Below are positions 55,719-64,000 of a stretch of DNA of 64,000 nt, one piece after another. The stretch lies in NCBI GenBank assembly GCA_034440575.1, contig JAOTOL010001656.1:2916501-2980500 (forward strand), written 5' to 3'. The notes under the pieces are model-generated. The model was not told the origin of the DNA. It was given only the letters and a program-made list of their open reading frames with translations, and did no database searches. Made by a program: the position numbers and the translations under genes. The stretch comes from Imbricaverruca yamaguchii (lineage: Eukaryota; Arthropoda; Thecostraca; Neoverrucidae). How positions within the stretch are numbered: position 1 is the first letter of the stretch; each line of letters starts with the position of its first letter.

Positions 55719-58700
55719 CTCAGTTGGCCAGAGCGCGGCGCCTAGAGCTGACGTGTCTCGGTCGCTCGCCCAGCCTTTCCCTCGCCCTCTTCGTGCCTCT
55801 GTATGCAAGGTGTGTGATACTCTGAGTGAGAAGTGAACAGGTGAAGAAGTGTTCTAGTGAAGAAGTGAACAAACTAGTGAAGTGTACGAGTAAAAAAAAA
55901 AAGAAGTGGTATAGTGATCTAAACCGACGTACTTATACGCTACACAGTTTACACAGCAGTGATTGGACTCCTAAAAACTGGTTGTGTGCTGAAGTAACAG
56001 CGCCCTTCTCCGTAGTGACTGCCCTTCCATCAAGCATCAGCTACTGCCCGTGCCCAGTCCTCTTTCCTGCACTGCAGCTGAGAAGAAATTGATTGGACTG
56101 ACGACTTGGTGCCGCTCGGAATTCCTGTACTCTAACAACAGTGACGTCTACCTCCTATCATCTATCTTCAGCTCTACCAGTCTTCCATCTTCAGCTCTAC
56201 CAGTCTTCCATTTTCAGCTCTACCATGCATACAGACATCATCAAGTTTCTGCTAACCATCGCCCTGGTCCAAATGTTCAACGCCATCACGTCCCCCGATC
56301 AGCAACGCGCACGCAGCCGCCCCGTACGCGACGCCATCAACTACGCGACCTTGACTCCCGCCAGTCACCACCCTCGCATCTGCAGAACGAGAAACCAGAC
56401 CGTCGGCGTTACCATGACAACGCCAAAGAAAACACGACGGGGCAGGCGCGGCGCCAGGGGTGGCAGACGACGGGGATCACGGGGCGGAACAAGCCAGGCG
56501 ACGGTTCAGGAGCGCAAAGGGCAGCTGCACCTGGGACTGATAAATGCCCAATCTATGAAACCTAAGCTACTTGAGCTACAACACGACTTTCTTTCTTACT
56601 CTCTAGACCTAGCTGTGGTGACTGAGACCTGGCTGCGACCTAGCACCCCCACGCGTCTCATTAACTTCCCTGGTTACCAGTTAAAACGTGCGGACCGGCC
56701 TGACTCTAGTGGCTACGGTGGGGTGGCGATTATCGCCAAGTCAGCGCTTACTATTACCGTTTTGAAAATTTGTACGCTTCCAAACTCGAGCTCCAAATTA
56801 GAATCACTCTGGACCAAAGTCAAAGGTAAAAGCGGAAGGTATTTCATTCTGGCGGCAATCTATCGACCTCCTCGTGACAGTCTACCTGCCTTAAATGTTG
56901 ACTTCGCTGAGCTCGAAAGACAGGTTCAATTGGCGACACTGAACTTTACCGGCACTTTCTACCTCGCAGGTGATCTAAATTGCAATCTTCTCGACACGGC
57001 AAATTGTCCCAGCAAAACACACCTGCTTGAGTTCGTAAGAAACTATTCACTTACCGTGATAGTGAAGCGCCCTACATTCTCCACAGGCTCTTTATTGGAT
57101 GTCATCATAACAAATTCACCCACGTCTGTCGACAGACCCAAAGTGAGTTTCTGCCACTACAGTCCCCACAAATTTATCACATGTTCAATTAAAGTAAACA
57201 GGCCTGCCTCAGTTAACACCGTGATAAAATAACGTTCTTTCGAACGAGTGGACACCTCCGAACTGACCCTTGACCTTGGTGAGATCGACTGGGTCCAGGT
57301 CACTGGTCGCATCTCAGTAACCGATAAATGGGACACATTGCTGAGATTGCTGACACCTATTCTCGACGAGCACCTGCCACTCAGAAACATCAAAATTCGG
57401 AACCCAACAGCACCACATGTTAGCGAAGCTACCAAACATCTCATGCATCGGCGAAATGTAGCCCTGCGCTTACAAGATAGAAACACTTACAAAATACTTA
57501 ACCGACAAGTTCGATCAGCTATTAGAGCTGACTGTAGGGAAGAGATTAGCGGGAAGATAGCTCAAAACAGCCCATCAGCTGCGTGGCGTGCTATCAAGCC
57601 TATTATCGATACAAAAAAAGGATCTCACAGGGTACAACCTCAGGTTCTACCTGAGCAGCTAAATCATTATTTTGTTAATGTCGGACCAAAAATATCAGCA
57701 GAGGTCAAACTCCAGGCAAACATGCCTGAACACACAACTCCCAGTTGCCGGCTATCGCGCGTCTCTACCAGCTCCTATAAAGTATCACCCATATCTCTTG
57801 AACAGCTAGCCAATATCGTCATAAACATGAGAAGCACAAGTGCGTGCGGACCCGACGGGATTTGTATTAAGGTCATCAAATTTCTGTTCTTTTTTATCGG
57901 CGAAGTGCTGCTTGACATTATAAACACATGCCTGACTACAGCTGATATCCCCTCCACTTGGAAACAGTCAATAGCAACTCCAATTCACAAATCAGGAGAT
58001 CCTTCGGATCCCTCTAATTTTAGACCCATCTCACTGGTTCCGGTTATCGCCAAGATCACTGAGAGAGTAGTGCAGAAACAACTCTATCACTACCTAAACT
58101 CAAACCACCTACTGGCCCAAACTCAGCACGGCTTCAGACCACGCCACTCTACGGAAACCGCCCTTATCTCAGTCACGGACGAAATACTAGCAGCAATGGA
58201 CCGTTCGGAAGTAGCTCTCCTTTGCATTCTGGATCTCAGTAAATGTTTCGATGTAATAGACCACACCAAACTGCTCACTAAACTTCAATTCCATGGAATC
58301 GATACCGACTGGTTTAAAGCATATCTGGGAGGTCACACGCAGGCTGTTAGGATCTCAGATCAACACGGAAACAGGCATCTCTCCTCCTTTCTCCCAAACA
58401 ACATAGGTGTCTTTCAAGGCTCATCATTAGGTCCACTTCTCTATTGCATCTTTTCGAACGACCTCAGTCTGCACGTCCCGGAAGCACATGTCACCCAGTT
58501 CGCAGACGACACACAGGTACTCATCTCCGGTCGGAAATCTGATCTCCCAAATCTGATAAGTCAGATGGAGACATGCCTGAGCCAACTCTACGACTACTTC
58601 CTGGATAACGGCTTGAAGGTGAACCCGACCAAAACTCAGCTTCTTACCCTCGGATCGCGTCAAAATCTGCGCAATATTACCCCGATACGAGTGTGCTTTA

Positions 58701-59644
58701 GGGACGCCGTGATAGATGAGAAACATTCGTGTAAGAACCTTGGGGTAACATTTGATCGCCACATGTCGTGGGATTCCCATGTAGCTGTTGTTGTCCGGAA
58801 GTGTACTGGGTTCCTTCTGGCCCTGAACCATCTGCGTCACCATCTGCCGACCAGCACCCTCTTCACTATGGTCAATAGCCTAGGTATATCCAATATCCGA
58901 TACTGCATATCTGTTTACGGGAACGGGTCGTCAGCAAATATCCACAGACTAGACAAGATCATTAACTTCGCCACTAGAGTCGTGTCAGGTCTCCGAAAAT
59001 TTGATCATATTACTGATGTCCGAAACGAGTTGGGTCTCCTCACTGCAGCTGATCTGTACCTATTTCACAGTCTCACTTTGCTCCACAAGATCATTCTGAC
59101 GGGTGAGCCTACGCACATTGCCGGTCAAATCACTACAAACTATACCCTGCGAAGCCGTCACACACGTGCAGACGACCATCTGCGCCTGCCAGCCATACAC
59201 AAAGAGGCTGGCCGCAGGAGATTTCTCTACTCGTCTGTCTTCCATTACAACAAACTTCCTACTGAAACAAAAACATCGAGGCTGTCTAACTTCAAGAAAC
59301 ATGCACTAGCGTATCTCCACGAACAACACTAGTCCCACAAAAAAAACTTACACCATGGATATGTGTACACTACGAAGTCACCTTTAGGCCATCGCTTTCC
59401 TATCACTCATACAAGCCACTCGTGTATAGCTCGTGTTGCAAGTACGGTGTATGCAGTGTGGAAAGTGATATGGATATTGTATTATGTTGTCGTACGAATG
59501 TTTGTTGCGCATCTGCTCCCACTATTGACCACACATCTATCCTTTCTTTGTAAATATCTGTGAGTTCAACCCAGACTGTCCGTAACAGCCACTGCACGTG
59601 GAGGACATGTATTGTTAAATAAAATAAAATAAAAATAATAAAAT
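55719..59644 (+). mobile_element. Nearly intact L2/CR1-like LINE nested in the I-type LINE
   Basis: Flanked by a 4-bp duplication AAGG (55,715-55,718 and 59,645-59,648). It has a ~500-bp 5' leader, one long ORF (56,225-59,332), a ~300-bp 3' UTR and a TAAAATAAAATAAAAATAA tail. The length of 3.9 kb with a leader suggests a full-length insertion. The 5' end begins CTCAGTTGGCCAGAGCG, like a tRNA box A region. Confidence 0.9.
56225..59332 (+). pseudogene. LINE endonuclease-reverse transcriptase, one in-frame stop
   Basis: About 1,035 codons, open except for TAA at 57,230-57,232 between the endonuclease and the reverse transcriptase. Order: a basic N-terminus (KKTRRGRRGARGGRRRGSRG), the endonuclease (LINAQSM, VVTETWL, YRPP, GDLNCNLLD, LLDVIITNS), and the RT (CGPDGICIKV, FRPISLVPVIAKI, HGFRPRHSTETAL, LDLSKCFDVIDH, FQGSSLGPLLYCIFSNDL, QFADDTQVL). 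There is no RNase H. The usual endonuclease SDH is SPH here (YSPHKF). The start is the first ATG in frame; the frame itself is open from 56,141. L2/CR1-like by motif style. Confidence 0.9.
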
Positions 59645-59648
59645 AAGG

Positions 59649-60978
59649 GTCGCAATAGCGGAACGAAGCTCAGCTAGCGTGAATGGCTCGTTGTAACTTA
59701 TACGTTCAGAAGCAAAAAAGTTCAGTGGCTGTCTCTCGCAAGTGGCTTTGTGACGTGTGAACAGGTCGTCATCACTGTAGCACCTACATCTGTTCGGGAT
59801 TGTGCGAGCCATCTCGTTTGCCACGTCGACCTGCTGGGTGATGTCTCGGCCGGCAACTCGTAGTAATGGCAGAGGTGTGGAGCTGTATTTACCGGCAATA
59901 CGCTTAAGTCGAGACCAGACCTGATATATGGGTGTGGAGCGATTCAGTTTGTCCACATAATTCCTCCATGAGACCCTCTTAGCGTCCTGGATAGTGCGTC
60001 TAGCATTGGCTCGAGCCTGCCGGAAGGCGATGAGATTTTCCGTAATACTCCTTCGGTCGAAAGCTCTGAAGGCGCTTCGCCTTGCCCGAATTGCCTGACG
60101 ACACTCTTCCGTCCACCATGGAACTGGTGCGCGACGGGGAGTGCCAGATGTGCGAGGGATAAACTCAGTCGCGGTCTGCACAAGCAGGTTGGTGAGCGAT
60201 TCCACAGACATGGGGGTGACACCAGGCCTCAAAGTCTCCTCTAGTCGCGACTCATATCCTGCCCAGTCGGCCTTCTTAAAATTCCACCGGCATGGTCTGG
60301 TCCCGAGTACCGCGCCATCCTCGTAACCCAGCCACACCGGAAAGTGGTAACTCCCCAGAGGGTCGTCGGCCACAGACCAGCTAAAAAGTTGTGCGAGCTC
60401 AGGGCTGCACAAACTAAGATATAGGGCAGAGGTATGGCCAGAGGGCAGCGCAAGGTGCGTCGGTGTTCCAGAATTAAGAATGCACAAGGATGCATCGTGC
60501 ATCAAGGACTCCAAACACCGACCCCGTGCATTAACGTCGTCGCATCCCCATACTGTGTGGTGAGCGTTAAAATCACCTAGTAGTAATACCGGCGGTGGCA
60601 ACTCTGACATCAGGCGCCGCAGCTCAGTAGAAGGGAATCCAACACCGGGTGCCAGGTACAGTGAGCAGATAGATATAGGACGATGATTAAAATGCACTCT
60701 TACAGCAACGGCCTGCAGTTTGGCGTGTAGCACCAATCTCTGTGCAGTCACACTATGGTGGACAGCAGCAATACTCCACCGTGTGCTACGGTGTCTGAGG
60801 GAGTGTCCTTACGAAATACTGAGTAGCATTTTAGGTTATAGGAGTAGTTCGGCGTCACCTTCGTTTCTTGGAGACATATGGCCGCCGGACAGTGGCGGTT
60901 TGACAGCACCTGGAGGTCTTCTTCGCTGGTCCTCAGCCCCCTACAGTTCCATTGTAAAATTGTCCGCAGTTGAACCAT
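59649..60978 (-). pseudogene. I-type LINE ORF2, endonuclease part
   Basis: The start is ATG at 60,978. The endonuclease begins TILQWNCRGLRTSEEDLQVL and CLQETKVTP (catalytic Asn and Glu), then the frame breaks near 60,751. The next frame continues with YLAPGVGFPS, LLGDFNAHHTVWG and, where SDH is expected, GSYHFPVWLG (Asp changed to Tyr). The linker and the start of the RT region follow to FTLAELRSAIATL, where the nested LINE interrupts it. Confidence 0.88.
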
Positions 60979-61233
60979 TTAGAACGGGTTAAAATAGGCA
61001 TGGAACAGTAACACAGACGATATCACAGCTAGACACTCTCGTCGTCCAGATGTCCATTGTAAAACCACAGTCCACAAAATGCAAACATGAACGTACCGTA
61101 CTATGAAGGTAAAACAGGTGTCCTCTCACCCGGTGACCTCTGACAAGATCTTGGGCCTCCCACGCCTGGTGGCGATGGCGTCCACGGGGATGGCCGCTTG
61201 CGTCCGGTTGCCGGGGTAGGCGGGTCTCTCATC

Positions 61234-62774
61234 TCACCCCGCGGGGTGGTATGGGGGTGGGCTCACCACCTTCCCTGTCTCTGCCGTTAGCGTGTGACTG
61301 GCATGGGAAGTTGGTGATGGCGGGGGTGTCGCCGTGGGCGACTGTCCGGCTCGCGCGCTCGGCGAGGGGTCCCTGGACCCAGACCGAGCTGCTCTGCCAG
61401 ACGCCCCCATGTCGGGAGCTCTCGGGTGGACCTGAACACTGGGCCCTGGTCTGGTCACCGAAGGTGCTACGACTGGTACCCGACGGGAAGTCGCACCGGT
61501 TCCTCTTGAAGTAACTGGCGACGGTTGACGGGTGAAGGTGGTTTCGGAAGGTTCGGGGATGGATTGGGTGGTGGTGGTGCCGGCGGAGGTTGATGGTAAT
61601 GATTGCAGGTTGGCGTTGGTGTGCTTGCCGGGCCGCTTGGTCCGCTGGATAAGACTCCACTCTTCCTGAGCTCGCCTTGTGGCTGGCTCCGGTGCAGTCG
61701 CTTGAGGGGCCCGTGTTGGTGAAGCGCCGCGTTCTGCATCCTCGGAAGGGGGTGTACGCTGAGATTGCCTCGTTTGGGCGGGGACAAGTACGCCAAGAGA
61801 GCGGAGAAGAGCACTCAGCTGTGCGATAATTTGTTCAGTGTTGCCTGTTGTTGCTGGAACCTGTTTGACTGATGTATTTTTAACTGTCGAGGCGTATGAA
61901 ACTTTCGGGTGGGATTTTTCATATAGATCCCGAGCTTCGCGGAACGTAACTTTTTGTAAGTACTTGATGGAAATATTTTTTTATCCTTCGAGTAACTAGG
62001 ACAGGTGCGGTCAAACGAAGTATGGGGATTCTGTCCTTTGCCACAGTTCACACAGAATGGTATCTCGGTGGTGCACTGCTCGCCTGTGTGGTCGAAAGAA
62101 GCATACCTGCCACACGCGGGGCGGTTCCGACAGAATTGGTTTGTGTGGCCGTACCTCTGACATTTGAAGCATCGCATGGGGTTGGGGATGAAAGGTCGAA
62201 CCTTAACAGAAATGTAACCCAACCGTATCTGAGAGGGCAAGTCCGTCCTACTGAAGGTCAGAATAGCATTGTTGGTCGGAATAAGTTCTCCACCTCTGCT
62301 CACTTTCATCTTCTTCGCCTCAGTCACTCCAAATTCTGACAACCTATCCACTATCTCATCTTCCGGTACATCCTTGAGAAGAAAGCAGTTTATCAGTCCT
62401 CTCGAAGTGTTCTTTGTTCTTTGTGGTTCAACTGTAATTGGAATTTTCACGTTGTGAGTTTCGTTTCCTTTGCGCACACTGTAAACTAGTTCGGAACAGC
62501 TTAACGCCTTTTCCGCATGCTCCGGTATCGCAAACTCGACTTCGAGTCCACCATCTTTCAATCTCTCGCATCGAACGATCTCGCCAAATATATCACATGC
62601 GTTCCGCCTGTGAAAGCGGGACAGGGACGTGAGGCTTTTGTTCCTCCCTCGGAGCACAAGAACACGACGTACCGGGATGCCCTCCGCAGAGGTGTACCGA
62701 TATCGGCCGCAGTAGGAGTTGGTTTGGCCCTCACGGGAGGGACCAGGAAAGTGTTTTTGTTTAGTAGATGCCAT
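61234..62774 (-). pseudogene. I-type LINE ORF1 (gag-like), frameshifted
   Basis: The frame from ATG at 62,774 runs about 300 codons and includes three nucleic-acid-binding knuckles: an intact CFKCQRYGHTNQFC (C-x2-C-x4-H-x4-C), a damaged CGRYASFDHTGEQC with a Cys changed to Tyr, and CVNCGKGQNPHTSFDRTC. Near 61,865 the frame shifts; the adjoining frame continues QIIAQLSALLRSLGVLVPAQ and a Pro/Thr/Ser-rich tail to 61,234, giving about 510 codons in all. ORF1 proteins package the element RNA. Confidence 0.85.
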
Positions 62775-63630
62775 GTGTTGTATGTTTTGTTATGCTCATT
62801 CGGTGCCCCACCTCAGAGGGACCATACTGGGGGGGACGCCTGTGTCCCGTGGACGGGAGGTCGTCAGACACCAGATGAGCTATACGGGGCAGGCGGCGCC
62901 TTCGCCTGGCCGGGAGAGAGAGACTCACCACCCCGACCAGGATCCAGCGCCGCCCACCCCTTGACCCCGGCCGGCCGGGCCGGCAGGCACTGGGAAACCC
63001 AGGCCCCCATCCCGAGGCGACCTGCCACTTGACCCGCGTGAGGCCCCACGGGCCTGCCCGCCCCTCTGGGATATCGGGACCAAAGAGGTGTGTTGGTCCC
63101 CCGTCACAACTAGCACCGTGCGACGGGGGACCTCAACCTCTAGGGCTCCGTCAACCCCGGGGGACGGGCCAAGGGGGCGTGGCTACCCCGATAAAACCCA
63201 GCTGGTGGGCAGGACCGGGGAAGTTGCCCTGCCTGCTCATAGTAAGGATAGTTAGTGTTGTAGGGCTAGGTGAAGGACAAGGATTGGGATGAGATGGGCA
63301 TTGGAATGGGGGCGCATGGATGGAAGAACGAGTGAGGCACTCTTAGTCTGACCTCTCCCCGGCCGCCTGGTGGTCTGGCCGCCGGATCCTTGAGGCACGC
63401 AATCCCCCCCCCCCCACCACGGAAAGGTGATGCCTCATCGGGGGGGGGGCTACCCAGAGGAACAGCGGACGTAGAGGAGCCAAATTATGAAACACCGTTC
63501 TAACCCAACTGACAACCCTGCATGGCATGCATAAACTAACCAACTACTACGTCAGTGAAGTTAGCGACTTATTCAGCGACGGATTCAGCGACGGATTCAG
63601 ATTTCCTTCAAAACCGGTGTATAGGTCAAA
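62775..63630. other. I-type LINE 5' leader and flank
   Basis: GC-rich leader of the minus-strand LINE, then poly-G/C tracts around 63,405-63,450 with CCACGGAAAGGTGATGCC. No gene is supported. Confidence 0.5.
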
Positions 63631-63639
63631 TATAGCACG

Positions 63640-64000
63640 CTGAGCACGAATGTGACCTTCATTTGGCCGGTCAAGGTCAAATTCGAGGTCAAATTCAAGG
63701 TCAAAGGAAGGGGTACCGCATAACCTCCCGAATTTACCGCACGATTGTCTCTAAATTGATGCCAGATGATAGCCAGGCCGGATGTCTAGCGTCCGTCAAG
63801 GTGACCTGACCCATGACCTTTGACCTTGGGAGTCAAATTCAAGGTCAAAGGACGGGGTACCGCATAACGTCCCGAATTTACCGCACGATCGTCTCTAAAT
63901 TAGTGCCAGATGATAGCCAGGCCTGATGTCTAGCGTCCGTCAAGGTGACCTGACCAATGACCTTTGACCTTGGGGGTCAAATTCAAGGTCAAAGGACGGG
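63640..64000. repeat. 144-bp satellite rich in AGGTCA half-sites
   Basis: The units GGGTACCGCATAACSTCCCG...GCCAGATGATAGCCAGGCC...GTCAAGGTGACCTGACC repeat at exactly 144 bp (63,711, 63,855, and the start of a third at 63,995). Each unit holds CAAGGTCAAAGG and TGACCTTTGACCTTGG. The array runs off the right edge. Confidence 0.9.

Larger units (their letters stand above)
53780..63400 (-). mobile_element. I-type LINE with RNase H, split by another LINE
   Basis: A two-ORF non-LTR retrotransposon on the minus strand: ORF1 (62,774-61,234) with zinc knuckles, then ORF2 with endonuclease, reverse transcriptase and RNase H (60,978 to 53,835). ORF2 is interrupted by a plus-strand LINE at 55,719-59,644. 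Removing the insert and one AAGG copy restores the reading phase across the junction. The element also carries frameshifts, a changed catalytic residue and an RNase H deletion, so it was probably dead. The outer limits are approximate. Confidence 0.85.

Overview
The window is eukaryotic nuclear DNA from an invertebrate animal. It has spliced genes with GT-AG introns, several classes of non-LTR retrotransposon (LINEs), a tRNA-derived SINE, TIR transposon remnants and many minisatellites. An arthropod is my best guess, from the mix of I-type LINEs with RNase H, hAT/TTF transposases and GGTTAGGTTA-type stretches, but the species cannot be fixed from the sequence. There are no operons, rRNA genes or CRISPR arrays.

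The one clear host gene is a PAK1IP1 (yeast MAK11) orthologue on the minus strand at 36.8-43.1 kb. It has five exons that join in frame: WD40 repeats followed by a lysine-rich nucleolar-type tail. Three of its exon edges lie in local tandem duplications: the exon 4 acceptor (75-bp unit, five copies), the exon 5 acceptor (96-bp unit, about three copies) and, weakly, the exon 4 donor. Minisatellites fill intron 4 and the region just upstream of the gene.

From left to right: 0-0.5 kb and 12.0-12.5 kb carry inverted copies of one repeat that includes a 16-bp minisatellite. A 5'-truncated LINE lies at 5.2-8.0 kb (minus). A TTAA-flanked element and a SINE both sit inside a diverged ~280-bp tandem array (8.8-11.6 kb). 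A LINE endonuclease fragment is at 12.5-13.0 kb. A SAP-SWIM-YqaJ gene, broken by one frameshift, is at 13.7-15.1 kb (minus). Minisatellites follow at 15.4-16.0, 19.9-20.6 and 21.7-22.8 kb. A ~2-kb noncoding repeat at 17.07-19.05 kb recurs almost unchanged at 33.36-35.35 kb. The stretch 23.4-31.0 kb is dense in small TIR elements (four hAT-type with 8-bp target duplications, one TTAA type) around a three-exon hAT-derived gene (26.25-29.86 kb). The stretch 44-50 kb is gene-poor, and much of it is CpG-depleted.

The right end is a LINE graveyard with readable history. An I-type LINE (ORF1 plus EN-RT-RNase H ORF2, minus strand, about 53.8-63.4 kb) is split by a nearly intact L2/CR1-like LINE inserted on the plus strand at 55,719-59,644, with a 4-bp duplication. 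The window ends in a 144-bp satellite rich in AGGTCA half-sites. Nothing here is a coordinated multi-gene system. The interest lies in the splice-site duplications, the dated nested insertions and the transposon-derived genes.
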